Shown here piece after piece: positions 33,847 through 45,498 of a stretch of 64,000 nucleotides of DNA. The notes under the pieces are model-generated. The model saw nothing but the letters and a program-made list of their open reading frames with translations. It was not told where the DNA came from and made no database searches. The translations under genes were made by a program, and so were the position numbers. Numbering within the stretch: the first letter of the stretch is position 1; every line of letters begins with the position of its first letter. The stretch is taken from positions 372,001-436,000 of the forward strand of contig NC_083399.1 in NCBI RefSeq assembly GCF_030864355.1. Reading direction: 5' to 3'. Origin of the DNA: Cutaneotrichosporon cavernicola (taxonomy: Eukaryota > Basidiomycota > Tremellomycetes > Trichosporonales > Trichosporonaceae).

Positions 33847-35429
33847 CTATGCAGCGGCGGCGAGGAGCACGTTCCCCTCCTCAGCCTGTGCCTCCTGAAC
33901 CTCTGCGGGCTTTGGGTCCACCACTTCCGACCCAGCACGGCTTGCCTCCCAAACAGCCCACTCCGGACGCGCACGCAGCTTGGCGTCGAGCTCGTCGAAT
34001 AACGTCTTGCCCTGTCCGAGCTCGATCTTGAGGTTCTCCGCAAGCTCCTCGACGCTCTTGGCCCGCGACAGCACCTCGTTGAGCTCCTTGCGCCGCGCTC
34101 TGCTGATCGTGCTGAGCGGCGGCGGAGAGGGACGGTACTGCATCAGCAGGAACTTGATGCTTCCCCAGCTGCACTTGGTGTACTCGGCAATGTTGAGGAG
34201 CCTGGGTACGACCTGGGTGAGGTTGTCCACTGGACCTTCGGGGCGGAAGACGGAGGGGTTGTTCTCAGCGCTGCGCGCAAGCATCGCACTGCTGGCCCCG
34301 GTCTCCTCCTTGATCTTCTCCCAGTTGACCGCCCCCTCGCCGTCACCATTACAGATGACGTTCACACCGCGCCGCTCGCCGAGCTCAACGATGTCGCGGA
34401 GGCGATCCCAGATCGCGCGCTCCCGGGGACGCATGTCGCGCGTCCGGCAGTGCACAGTGAGGTTGCGGACCCCGGTGCGCAGGATACGCGACGCGAGGTG
34501 CCGCGTGTCCTGCTGCCCTGCGAGGAGGCGGATCTTGCACGACACGGGGACGTCGACCGCACGGAGGACGGAGCGCAGAATGTCGAGAAGGAGGTCGGGA
34601 GTGGAGAGGAGCGCGGCGCCCATGCCTGAGTGTGTCGAGAACGGCTTGGGACACCCGCAGTTCAGGTCGATGCCGCTTACGTCCTGCTCGACAACCTTGG
34701 CTGCCTCGGCGGCCAGCTTCGGGTCGGAGCTGCCGATCTGGAAAATGACTGGGGTCAGCTTCCGTAGGTCGCCTTGAGCGGACTCACCAAACGGTTTCTC
34801 GATGGGGTGAGTGGTCCAGATCGCGCCCTGGCCCTTGTGGTACGTGACGATTCCGGTCTCGGCTGATGTCAGCTACGATCAAACAATGTAAGCCAACAGC
34901 GATGCTCACGGTCAACACTCCGCTGAGCGCCAATGATCGCCTTGTCGACAATTTCGGGGGTCCACACCAACCCTGCCCCATAGTAGAGCGACAAGAGGCG
35001 GGCAGGAAGCACTCCGCTGCGCACCATGGGTGCAAGCACGAGCTTGTTACTGTACACCAGCTCGTGAGCGTAGCTGCGTTCCAACTCGAAAGGCAGGCTC
35101 ATCGTTTCCTCGCAGGCAGCCGCGGACGCAACCTCCTGCTCCGATGTGGGAACGATGGACCAGTCGCCGGCCTTGGGCGAGCGCCTTGACTTCTTCTTCT
35201 TGGGCTGCGGTGAGGAGTCGGTGGAAGCGGTGGCGAGGGATGCGGTGGAATCGTTGGGTGGCTTGGGGAAGACCGTTGTGCCTATAGCTGCGGGCTGCGG
35301 GCCCTCCATCTCAGGCGAAAGCCGCATGCGCTTTGCGGCAGGCTCGGTGATGGGAGACGCGGGGTGCACGGCTACGGTCATAGCGAGACGAAGACGGTTG
35401 AGCGCCGCGGTGAGTCGGCCAAAGAGCAT
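33847..35429 (-). CDS. SMM1: tRNA-dihydrouridine synthase 2
   Basis: This FMN enzyme reduces U20 of tRNAs to dihydrouridine. The model is complement(join(33847..34748,34788..34862,34910..35429)). The TIM barrel starts at NKLVLAPMVRSGVLPARLL. It continues with GAGLVWTPEIVDKAI, FQIGSSDPKLAAEAAKVV and DLNCGCPKPFS with the catalytic Cys. CKIRLL, TVHCRTRDMRPRE, VNVICNGDGEG and MLARSAENNPSVF follow. The C-terminal helical domain ends in an Ala-rich tail. Dus2 is favoured over Dus1/3/4 by the GCPKPFSTHSGMGAALL block. An N-terminal extension rich in Ser/Pro/Lys (PKKKKSRRSP) may be a nuclear signal. In-frame ATGs lie at 35528, 35429 and 35381; the first leaves only 72 bp after XAP5, so I used 35429. 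Confidence 0.92.
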
Positions 35430-35599
35430 GCGCGAAGAGGAGTGTGTTGAGTCAGAATTTTGTGGGTGGCAATTCACGGAGTCAGCCGACCGAACCTCCA
35501 CCAGCGACTCATTCCGCTCCGCACTCATCGGACATCCAACAGTATGAACCAGTGCATATGGCAGTGTACAACATGGATCTCAAGACCTTGGATAAGAGG

Positions 35600-36649
35600 C
35601 TATGCGATCTTGTACGACCCGTAGTCTTTGTCCGGGTCGTATACCTCCCAGCGGCTGGCCGGGAAGATATGCTTGAAGCGGTTGTACCACGAGCGTTCGA
35701 CGACTTTGCCTGCGTGACTCTCGTCCTTCTCCCTCGTTGCATCCGAGATGAGTCGCACGTCATCGTGCACGTCAAAGCTGAACAGGGGTCCCGACTTGCC
35801 GCGCGCCTTGTTGATGATGAAGTCGTAGAATGTATAGTGATGGGGGATGATTAGGTCTTCCTTGATGTACATCATGTTGTCGACGCTCATGCCGCGCAGC
35901 TCTGGTATCTGCGCGCGGCACTTTGTGAGGAAGGCCGCAATGTCGTCGCCCTTTTTGCACTCGACAGTCTTCCGGTGCCCGCTTCCGTCCCAGTACGAGT
36001 ACGTGATCTCGATGACCTCGTTCTTGATGCGCTCCTGCTCGGCCAGCCACTTTTGCCGAAGCTCCTCGCGCTCAGTGCGTTCCTGTGCTTCGCGCTCGCG
36101 GTCGGGGAGGAAAGACGTGTCGACTTCGGGGTTCTTGAGGAGCTTCTTCCGCTTGGGCGAAGGGGCTGGGGTCAGCTGACTCTCTTCATCCAGCTCACCT
36201 TCCTCGACCGCCTTCCCCGCCTCTTCCTCGTCCGCAAAGGAGAGCATCGCGCGCTTCTTCTTCTTGTCCTTCTTGGATTTCTTGGCTGCAGAACTGTTGT
36301 CAGCTGTAGTGAATAGTACCAAGCTCACATCTTATCTGCAGCCGTCTTGGCAGCCTCGCGGCGCTTCTCCTCCTCGATTTCCTCCTTGGTTTTCTGGAAG
36401 TCTTCGAGGGTGACGAGGCCGATCGTCGATTTCTTCAGTCGCTCGTCGATTGACTCTGTTACATTCACGAAGCGTGCTGTTGACTGAGCACCCTGTCGTT
36501 AGTTGGAGTAGGTTGCTTGTCACAATACCTTTGCACCTTCCTTATGACGCTCGTGGTCTGTCTGGCCGCGGCAGTCGCCGCATCGTCAGTGACTGTTCAG
36601 TCGTGAGTGCAGTATAACTTACGAGCTCGCTGTTGCGGTCTCCAGCCAT
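35600..36649 (-). CDS. XAP5/FAM50 family nuclear protein
   Basis: The model is complement(join(35600..36165,36199..36293,36329..36492,36529..36561,36623..36649)), 294 aa. The first two exons are 27 and 33 nt. The N-terminal half is a charged coiled coil ([34 protein letters not shown]), then Lys-rich [16 protein letters not shown]. The C-terminal XAP5 domain is unmistakable: [60 protein letters not shown] and [20 protein letters not shown]. Family members are nuclear and are linked to splicing or transcription (FAM50A in animals, Xap5 in fission yeast represses antisense and Tf2 transcription). It is divergent from Ran with a 487-bp shared upstream region. The three tiny or short 5' exons are inferred from phase and the conserved [14 protein letters not shown] block. 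Confidence 0.9.
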
Positions 36650-37136
36650 GTTGCCTGACATTTGTAGAGTTGAGGCAAGGTGGAGGTGTTGAAGGTCAAT
36701 GAGTGCGGATCGAACGCCAGACATCAACAATTCATAGAATGGAGAGTGGAGGTTCAGGCACAAGTGGTTGGGCATGTCAGATGGTGGGAGAAAAGTGAGC
36801 GTAAATGAGGTCATGAAAATTCTCTGGGTGAAGCAAGCTCGACTCAGGGGGGGGATTGAAGAGGTTGCCCTGCTCTCGTGGCAAGACTGGGTAGGAGCCT
36901 GCCCAGCTTTGGCACCAAGAGCCAGGGCTGGTACCATCGCAAGCCTCCGCCCAGGAGTTGGGTTGGAAGAGGGAGAACTGGAGGACAGGAGGACAGCACC
37001 AACATTCAAACCCGCTTGCTCACCATCAATCCTTCCTTCCTCCATCTCTCTCTTTACAACCAAACTACTCCTTCAAAAGACTTTACGTCGTCACTCTCTA
37101 CTTCTCCCTACCTAATAGACAACACTAGACTTCAAA
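36650..37136. promoter_or_regulatory. Divergent promoter between XAP5 and Ran
   Basis: The shared upstream region has CT-rich tracts at 37020-37130 directly before the Ran start. A G-run lies near 36847. No coding sequence is supported. Confidence 0.5.
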
Positions 37137-38401
37137 ATGGCCGAGGAGAACGCCGCGACCTTCAAGCTCGTCCTCTGCGGTGACGGTGGTACCGTAAGTT
37201 TACATCTCAAAATCCCTATCCCCCATCCACGCCGCCACCCTTCCTCGCAACCTTCCTAGAGACTTGCTGACGCTTGTAGGGTACGTATACTCGCCAGCTA
37301 CCGCTACATCTATACTGACATGCGCGTCCCTCCCTCTCAACTACAGGCAAGGTGCGTTTCGGCTCTCCATCAGAGCTACAACTGGATCAAAGCTGATCGT
37401 GCTCAGACCACTTTCGTCAAGCGCCACCTGACTGGTACGTCCCATCCCACAAGCTCTGATTCCCTCGTCCTGGACTAGGGCTGCATTCATCGTCCCGTCT
37501 CGGTGCTGACGACCTCCAGGCGAGTTCGAGAAGAAGTACATTGGTATGTCTGGTCAAGGCCACTGGCGGGCACGCGATTTGCGAAACCTCGCCACTCGAG
37601 TGCGAACCATCGCGCGCGGCCGCTGCACTCACGGCTCGAGCAAGCTAACCCTCCCCAGCCACCCTCGGTGTTGAGGTCCACCCCTTGAAGTTCCACACCG
37701 TACGTTGTGCTTTTGCCATTGATCTGAGTGTTCTTGCTGACGTCCGCAGAACTTTGTACGTCTGAGCTCGCTGGCTCGAAATTTGCCACCCAGCGGCGCG
37801 TGTGCTGACAAACCAGGGCACCATCTGCTTCAACGTCTGGGACACCGCCGGCCAGGAGAAGTTCGGTGGCCTCCGTGACGGCTACTACATCCAGGGCCAG
37901 TGCGGTATCATCATGTTCGACGTTACCTCGCGTATCACGTACAAGAACGTCCCCAACTGGCACCGTGACCTCGAGCGTGTCTGCGAGAACATCCCCATCG
38001 TCCTCTGCGGTAACAAGGTCGACGTCAAGGTACGCCGCTTGAACAGTCACAGAAGGATGAATGCTGACGCCCCGCAGGAGCGCAAGGTGAAGACCGGCAA
38101 CGTCACCTTCCACCGCAAGAGTGCGTCGAATACGGGGATCACAACATGTGCTGCAGTGTGCTGACGTACAGAGAACCTCCAGTACTTCGAGATCTCGGCC
38201 AAGTCGAACTACAACTTCGAGAAGCCCTTCCTCTGGCTCGCGCGCAAGCTCGTCGGCAACCAGTCGCTCGAGTTTGTCGCTGCCCCTGCCCTTGCTCCCC
38301 CCGAGGTCGTCGTCGACAAGGAGCTCATGGCTCAGTACGAGAACGAGCTTGCGGTCGCTGCCAACGCGCCCCTCCCCGACGAGGACGACGCCGACATTTA
38401 A
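37137..38401 (+). CDS. GSP1: Ran GTPase (Gsp1-type), with micro-exons
   Basis: This is the nuclear transport GTPase. The model is join(37137..37193,37280..37280,37347..37351,37407..37434,37520..37543,37659..37699,37750..37755,37817..38029,38078..38120,38172..38401), 215 aa, close to the usual 216. The product aligns with Ran without gaps from [23 protein letters not shown] through [30 protein letters not shown] and [21 protein letters not shown]. It ends in the acidic PDEDDADI. To restore the invariant P-loop GTGKTT, the Gly-Lys codons must come from a single G at 37280 plus five bases at 37347-37351. Another exon (37750-37755) encodes only Asn-Phe. Every junction has GT donors and AG acceptors. 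The gene identity is certain; the one-base exon is the only reading I found that restores the invariant motif. Confidence 0.93.
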
Positions 38402-38532
38402 TAGAGTGTCTATGATCCCACCATTGCGGTGACCGCCATTTTATAGCAGTAGTGTTTGCCGAGTCCATGAATCTCTGCATTTCATGTGTGCTAATATGCT
38501 GTTGAATGGTGTGTGTGGAGTCAAGTGACAGT

Positions 38533-39222
38533 CTACTCCTTGTTTTGGGTTGGTGGCTGCCAGTCCTGGTTGGGGCGCTTGAGGTTGGAGACGTGGCGAT
38601 GGGGGAACTTGTCTTGGATCATGCGCATGTTGCGCAGCTCTTCCCTCCTCTGTGCGTTGCACATCTCCCTGTGGGCGTCAGTAGAGCTGCGTTAGGGGCA
38701 CTAACCAAGCGCCGACCGCAATGGCACACCCGCCAAGTACTGCCCAGTTGCACGAGCTGTACACTCCTGCATGTCAGTTCCAGTCGGCCAACGTCAACTC
38801 ACTCCTGGTCCCAAGGAATCGAATCGCACCGATGCCGACACCACCTGAGATGGCGTACAGCAACGATGAACGCAAGCATGGCACCTGGCCCGCATGCTCC
38901 ATGGAGAAGTCGTCGGTAGAGACTCGCTAGCATTAGCTGTGTCCGCCGACATCTAAGAATTTCCTCATTCCGTCTCAAGCTCAACGAGGGCTCCTCAATT
39001 CTCTTGCCGCTTTGGTTTCCTTCTCCAAACCTCAGATGCCTTGCCTGCCAGCGCCATCGCCATGCGACCCACCTTGAGTGCCCGCTTCCGGTCCTCCCAC
39101 CAGTTGCCCGTGAGCTTCTCCGCCTCCGGGTCAAACGTAGCGTCACGATCCGGGGTGATCGGACTATTCCCGGCGGGGATGTTGAGCGGCGCGCGCGGTG
39201 CTCCCTTGTTGTCGTCGGACAT
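38533..39222 (-). CDS. COX20: Cytochrome c oxidase assembly protein Cox20
   Basis: This is an inner mitochondrial membrane chaperone of newly made Cox2. The model is complement(join(38533..38668,38706..38766,38803..38926,39031..39222)), 170 aa. The N-terminal exon is soluble (FDPEAEKLTGNWWEDRKRALKVG). Two membrane helices follow: CLRSSLLYAISGGVGIGAIRFL and CNWAVLGGCAIAVGAW. A charged tail WEMCNAQRREELRNM is next. The order VPCxRxSLLY, GxGxxRFL, CNW and WExCxxQRR is the Cox20/FAM36A pattern. The intron between exons 1 and 2 would use an unusual GTTTGG donor, so that junction is the weakest. The gene is divergent from COG2 with a 143-bp gap and convergent with Ran. Confidence 0.82.
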
Positions 39223-39365
39223 GGTTGATGATGATGAAGATCCGAAAAGTGCAAGTTGGAAAGTGCAAAGGTCGGGTTGATCTCCGCCAGGCACGTGGCA
39301 CGCCTCCACCTCTGGACGTCAACGATCAGCGTCAACGCGCGCTCTCAACACATCAACATCCTAAC

Positions 39366-41564
39366 ATGGCCGTGGACACGATGGGCGACTCACCACCACG
39401 ATCACATTCCCGTACTCCAGAGCCAGATCATGCTCATGCCGCTGCGACAAGTGCCTTCGTCACCGCCGCTGCGGCAGGCATTGAAATCGACAGCCGCGAG
39501 CACAGTCTCGACCTTCCTTCCCTCCTGCCGCTCTCGCGCGACCATGCCCTCCTCAGCGGGAGCAAGTTTGACGTTGACGCGTTCCTCCTTTCCCGCATCC
39601 ACATCCCTCTCGACGAATTACGTGGCGAGCTCCGTAGCTATCTCGCCGAATTGCGCGAGGAGCTTGTGCAACTCATCAATGACGACTACGAGGAGTTCAT
39701 CTCGCTGGGGACAGGGCTGCGCGGCGAGACAGAGCGACTGAGGGGACTGGAGCGGCCGCTGGGTCTCCTCCGCGGCGAAGTGGAAGTGCGTAGCTCATAA
39801 CGCGAGATACGTGGCTAACGGCAGACCGTCCGGGACGTACTCAAGTATCACCAGGACGCGGTACAGGCCAAGCTCGACGAGCGCGCTGCGCTGCGCGAGG
39901 AGAAGGCGCTCCTCGACCTCTTGCAGCGGTTATTTGAGACGCTCGCGCGCGCACAGGCACTCGAGAACTCTACTGATGAGCAGGGGAAGGTCGTCGTCCG
40001 CCTGGCTGGCGAGTACTCACAACTCGTGTACCTGCGGGGCAAGGCGCGGGCGGAAGGTTGCAAGATCGCCGACACCGTGTCGCCGCAGATTGACGCGCTG
40101 CGGGGCCGCCTTAGCCGCGACCTCTCTTCGCTCCTCACGACTGCCCTCGAGGCGCGCGATGAGGCGCAGATGAAGGCATGCCTCAAGACGTACGACTCAA
40201 TCGAGGGGTGGGCCGAGGCCGAGGAAGTGGTCCAGCGCGCAGTGCGTGCATTCTGCTCCAAAACCATTACACCGACGGCACTCGTCGCCTCTCCTGTCCC
40301 AGTTGCCCCCGAAACTCCTATCCGCGGCATGCGCGCAAGGTTGGAAGAGACGTCGGCTCTGGCACGACTTTACAACTGCGTCCTATCCCAGGTTGAGGGG
40401 TACGCGCCGCTCCTCTCTCTCGCCCACACCGTGTCTCCACGTTTCGAGCTGTTCTCCGGCGTACTCTGGCCTGAGATCTGCAGCGCTACTGTCGACAATC
40501 TGGGCAGCACAATCTTCGCCGCCGGTCGCCCTGACGAGTTGCACAAGCACTACACCACAACCCACGCGTTCCTGATGCTGCTCGAGGGCGCCGCACCGAG
40601 TGCGGACGCGGTGGTGGCCATGCGCGAGAGTCCGGCGTACGAAGCGTTCGAGCGTCGCTGGCAGCTACCCGTCTATTTCCAGCTGCGGTGGAAAGAGATT
40701 GTGAGCACGCTCGAGGCGGCGCTCAGCGCGCCCGTCCCGGCCAACCCGTCTACCACCCCCTGGGCGCTCCCGCAGAGTGGTGCAGCGTGGGATGCGTTCC
40801 GCGCGTGCTGGGCACCCGAGATCTACCTGCCTGAACTGGCGCACCGCTTCTGGCGCCTTGGGCTGCAGGTTGTCGCGCGCTACGGGACATTTTTGTCGAC
40901 GGCACTCGGGTCGTACAAAGCTGGCAGCGACGATGACAGCGGGCAGGACGACGCGGCGCTGCGCTTCGCGGCCGCAGCCGTCGCAGACGTCGACGAGCTC
41001 TGCGCCCGCATCCGGGGACTGAAGATGCTCCAGCAGATGGACGTCGACTTCCCAGTCGGGCTGAGCACGAAGGCGTTCGCCGCTCGCATCATCAGTATCC
41101 TGCAACGCCGCTGCGCCGAGCCACTCAAGCATGTACGGAGCGTCGCCTCCCAGTTCCGCGCCGCTCCGCCGCGCTCCTCGGCTCCTTCGCACTTTGTGTC
41201 ACAGGTCCTCCGGCCACTCCACACGTTCCTCGACGCGCGGCCCGCGCTCTCGGCGTACCGCGCCGACTGGTCCGCCGCAGTGGTCGAGCATGTCCTGACG
41301 CAGTACGCGAGCATTCTTGCGTCGGTGCGCAAGACGGAAGATCTGCTTCGCCGCCACCGCAAGAGCAAGAAGAGCGGTTTCAGTCTCTTTGGGAGCAGCA
41401 GCGCCGCGGCTCCTGAGGGCGACGAGGACGAGCGATTCCGCCAGCAAATGCGCTCCGACATTGACGCGCTAGCCGCTGACGCGAAGAGCCTCGGGGCCCC
41501 TGTCGGCGGCATGACGCAGTGGAAGGAGCTCGTGGATGTCGTCGAACGTCCTGCCGAAGCCTAG
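39366..41564 (+). CDS. COG2: Conserved oligomeric Golgi complex subunit 2
   Basis: This is a subunit of the COG tethering complex for retrograde vesicle traffic within the Golgi. The model is join(39366..39785,39825..41564), 719 aa. The conserved N-terminal COG2 block is FDVDAFLLSRIHIPLDELRGELRSYLAELREELVQLINDDYEEFISLGTGL-like (39560-39720). A coiled coil follows (KLDERAALREEKALLDLLQRLFETL). The remainder is helical and without motifs, as in other COG subunits. The single 39-nt intron has donor GTGCGT and branch CTAAC. The basis for the assignment is the N-terminal block, which is distinctive. The C-terminal part looks like a Cog2 C-domain, with a KKSGFSLFGSSS linker near residue 650. Confidence 0.88.
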
Positions 41565-42318
41565 TGCCTAGAAGCCGCTGGTAGTCACTTGAAAGCGCCG
41601 ATAAAGCCTGATCGACATGACCTCATAGCCCGACATATGCATGCACGTTGTACAACGGCAGCCGCCACCAGGGTGCATCATCCTCCGAAGGTACACGGCG
41701 CCAGTAGAAACGTGCAAGATGTTAGAACGGCGACCTTTGGTGGGGATAACACGGCCCAATCTACTGAATGGGTCATGCGTGGGGGTGGCATAGCGCTCAA
41801 AAGACTCAAAAGACTCATGAGGCTTGATGAGGCTTTTCGGCTTTGGGCGGCTGTGAGGCCGTTGCTGGTCAAACCACTTCCACGTGGCCCATGTGAGCAT
41901 TTAGCTTGGTACAGTGCTCGAGTCGGCCAGCGTCGGAATCAAGATTTTCGACACGGCCCGAGTCGCCGTCCGATTCCGCTGACAATACTCGATTGCCGCC
42001 CGCCGTTTGCCCCGGATGTGCAGGGCGCGTGGTTGGAGGCTTGGGCTGGAGCATCGGATATCCATGGACGTCGGCATGGGCCCGGCGGGCCAGAGCATCC
42101 GGCCATCCCTGTGTTGGCGTTTGTGCTAATGTTCTCTGTATGAGTTCAGGTGCTAAGCGGTGTTGTTGTGGGCCAGGCCCACGAACAACTGCAGCTTTGT
42201 CTACAGGGCTTGGCAGATAATATTGTTGACATGGGCGGCTGTGGGCGGCTGGATAAAAGCTACGACTACTTGACGCCGCCCACCCATCTCATACTACAGA
42301 CACTCACACTCACATACA
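41565..42318. other. Intergenic region
   Basis: No gene is supported; frames here are short and overlap on both strands. Short direct repeats occur: AAAAGACTC twice near 41799-41820 and GGGCGGCTGTGG near 42234. The end is the promoter of the 42319 gene. Confidence 0.45.
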
Positions 42319-43102
42319 ATGTCCATCCCATTCCCGACCGTCATCGTCAAACAGCTCCCGCACACGCGCTACCGCCTGCTGGAGCAGCTCGAGAACGAGT
42401 TTGGAGGTATCCCGCTGCCGCCGTCGCAGGAGGCGATGGAGGAGGCGCTCGAGCTCGCCGACGTCGCTATCAAGTCGCCAGTCTTCAGTGCCGAAGACCA
42501 GGAAGAGGCGCGCAAGTGGAAGGAGGCGTTGATGGAGAATGCCGATGGTGAGTACCCCTCATGTGGGGTATGTGGCCTGAGCTGGAGCTGCCCAATGACA
42601 AAGCTGACCCAAGACTGGACTCGTATCCGTGACCCCTTCAACCCGCTGTACCGGGTTCTGGTGCAGATGCAGGACGAGATCCAGACGCTGCGCCACGAGC
42701 TCCGCCGCGCACAGACCCGCCTCGACACGTACGACGAGGCGCGGATCAACCAGGCCCGCAGGCTAGTTGGCCTCCCGCCTGCGCGTCCGATGGGCAATGG
42801 CATGGGTGGCATCAGTGGCATTGCCAGTGGCATGGCCACTCCGCCTATCGGCAGTGCTGTGAGTCAAGCTGGAGGAGGGGAATGGTCTCCGGAGAAGTGA
42901 CGCCGATGGAACATAGCTGACGCCACAGCGCTTCGCTTCGCCCGCAATAATCAACCGCCTCTCGGCAGACAGCCTGCGTGATGCCCTCGAGACGTATCTG
43001 AACGAGACGCCGCCCTTTGAAGCAAGCCGCGATAGCATGCAGCGCGCACTCAAGGTGTGCTGCGGCATGGAGGAGTCGGACAGCACCGTCATGGGCATGT
43101 AA
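42319..43102 (+). CDS. Unrecognised conserved-looking protein, 215 aa
   Basis: The model is join(42319..42547,42614..42858,42929..43102), with consistent phases and typical introns. I do not recognise the family. The protein has an N-terminal segment MSIPFPTVIVKQLPHTRYRLLEQLENEF, then an amphipathic helical part. An Arg-rich coiled coil of about 45 residues follows (VQMQDEIQTLRHELRRAQTRL and onward). A flexible Gly/Met-rich linker (GNGMGGISGIASGMA) comes next. The C-terminal helix carries SADSLRDALETYL and CCGMEESDS. There is no signal peptide, membrane segment or catalytic motif. Coiled-coil plus linker suggests a subunit of a larger assembly, but this is inference. Good codon bias and clean introns make a real gene likely. 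Confidence 0.75.
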
Positions 43103-45498
43103 GCTGCCGTCAGGCAGGGCTGGCACGGTAGAGACACCACTCGGAGAACTGTATTCTAGACGCATGTATTCTATTGGCATAGCGGTGTAAGCTACGAGGA
43201 GTGACTGGGAGTGTATGCTACGAGAAGATGACTGGGAGATATCAAGATGGCGGGAAGCAGCACGGCGACGGCTGTGGTTCTCGACGGCTGTGGTTCTCGA
43301 CGGCTGTGGTTCTCGACGGCTGTGGTTCTCGACGGCTGTGGTTCTCGACGGCTGTGGTTCTCGACGGCTCTGGTTCTCGACGGCTCTGGTTCTCGACGGC
43401 TCTGGTTCTCCACCTGACAGCTGGAGCAACGGTGACGGTCAGTGGAAGTCGCGCCATCAGACGCCCTCACGTCAGAGTGGAGCGAGCCCACGAGGTCGGG
43501 CGACGTCGACACACTCTTTTTTTCCACAAAGCTCCCAGGCGTCATGTCCATCCACTGACGCAGAGCCCTCGGCCAACGTCATCTCGGTCGTGGCCGAGAA
43601 GCAGATCTTCATGTCGTACCCCGCCCAGTTGGACGAGGAGGAGTTGCTGATGGTGGCTGATGGGTCACGATCTGGTCACACTTCTGATGAGATTTACTAG
43701 ATGGGAATGACAGGCCAATGCGGTGGCCCGTGAATTGGCGCGCCGAGAGATGCTGATACACTCCGAGCCCCGCCTTGACTTGTGGAACAAACACAGTCCC
43801 AGCTACGGACGCACGAACGCACAGACACACGGATGTGATCATCACCCCCACCAATGATCTCATGAGAACGCAAAAGGTACGGATCATAATTGTGTTGGGA
43901 CACTGCGATGCATGCGCGGCAGACACAATGCTTGGCACGGGATAGAAATCATGGGCAGTGTACACAGATCGCATCTGACAAGCTGCAGTGCTGGGCGGTA
44001 TAGCATCCAGCCTCCTTGATGCCTCAGTCGCGTAAGTTCTGAAACAGCGCAGGGATGATGGTAGGAGGTGACGTGAGTTTGAACTACAAGGCCTCAAGGC
44101 ACAACGAGTCCCATACTGGTCTGGTCAATTATCGGGAAACGCCATGGAGTCGTAATCCCCAACCCTACCCCCACTCACAGAGCGCGTCTTTCCCGGACCT
44201 TTCCTTACAAGCCACTACCGGGTGCAACTACATACTAGTGTGCATTGCGTGCGCTCGACTTGATTCTGCTACATTCACGTTACATTCAAACGCATTAAAG
44301 ACATATCACGCCCACAACCTCAACTTGCATTCCCTACTTGCCGGCTACCCCAGTCGCCAACTAACCAACTCGCTTCACGCCCCCACCCCTCCCATGTCAC
44401 AGTGCGACCGCCCCCTGCCCCACGACGACCCGCGGTATTACCTGCCATCGTTGATGATCCCGCCGTCCGTGTCTCCACCGCCCCGCGCACGATTGAGGGA
44501 TGAAGCGCGCCTCATGCGCAGACCGAGCGGGATGTGCGCTACTCCACGCATTGTCTCGGCACCTTATGTCGTGTGTCGCCGAGAATCACTTGGCTTGAAT
44601 GCGTCTCCTCCTCCCGACCTCGGGACATAGCCAATCCAATCCATCTGGCCCCTCGTGAGGATCATTGTGAGGATGGAAAATCCAAGGCGTTCTGACGCCA
44701 GCGGCGCGCCAAGCCACTCTATTGTCCTGTCCTGCACTACTTGCAACGGCCCAACCAATCACATAGACCAACACCACGCACTTGCATAATTGTCACTTTA
44801 CCGCTGCTCTACTCGATGGATACTGCTGGGCATTGCTTGACTGAGACTGAGACGGAGACGGAGACTGCGCTCACTGCTGCGCCAAGCTGCGCTCCACTAA
44901 ATTACGGAATGAGGAATGGTCAAATGTACTGTACGGTGGCGCAGGGTCCAGATCGCCAGCGATCTTCACCCCGTCATATCCAACATGACTTGCTACTGCG
45001 CATTGGATGACGTCGAAGGGTTTGTGGAATGGCCTGTGGGCTGTGGGCATGACAAAACTAATGATAGTGTGTTATCTATTTCTATTTGCCCGGACGGCAG
45101 CACTTGCACCAGCACTTGCACTCGCCGGTCAACGCCAGTCAAGCGACCACTGTTGAGGACGCACAAGTGGTCGCAGGCCTTGCCGCGTGCCGGACTTTGT
45201 GATTCTGTCTTGGTGATGCTGCTCGTCTTGCTCGGACTGTTCACTCTTTCACTCTTCATCTTGGGCTAGCGACATGACTGGCGACCGCTTGGCCCTCACG
45301 ACTCGGCTATACATATGTAATCGATTTCCCCACACTATATCACATGGCGTGTCTTGGTAATGGACCTATACGTCTTGGAAATGGACCTATACACATCTTG
45401 GTCCATTACAGTACCAGCTGTCTGACTCCGGACACTTGCTTGCGACTCGAGTCGCGCTCGGCCTTGGTGTCGGGGCATCTGGGCTGCAGTCATGGTGT
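43103..45498. other. Long gene-poor stretch
   Basis: No gene is convincingly supported in about 2.4 kb. It holds the 16-bp minisatellite listed separately. A plus-strand frame at 44916-45269 ends in a hydrophobic stretch (VLVMLLVLLGLFTLSLFILG), and an antisense frame overlaps it. Neither has introns or family similarity I can see, so I do not annotate them. Confidence 0.4.
43267..43412. repeat. 16-bp minisatellite, nine copies
   Basis: The unit is GACGGCTGTGGTTCTC. Six copies carry GGCTGTGG and the last three carry GGCTCTGG, so the array expanded from two variants. The period is not a multiple of three, so all frames are open in turn and false frames appear on both strands. Confidence 0.95.

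Noticed and set aside
43201..43700. Overlapping frames through the 16-bp minisatellite
   Set aside because: A period of 16 opens all frames in turn; peptides are repeats of Gly-Ser-Arg-Arg type with no other support.
44916..45269. 117-codon frame ending in a hydrophobic stretch
   Set aside because: The hydrophobic end is suggestive, but there is no family, no intron and an equally long antisense frame.
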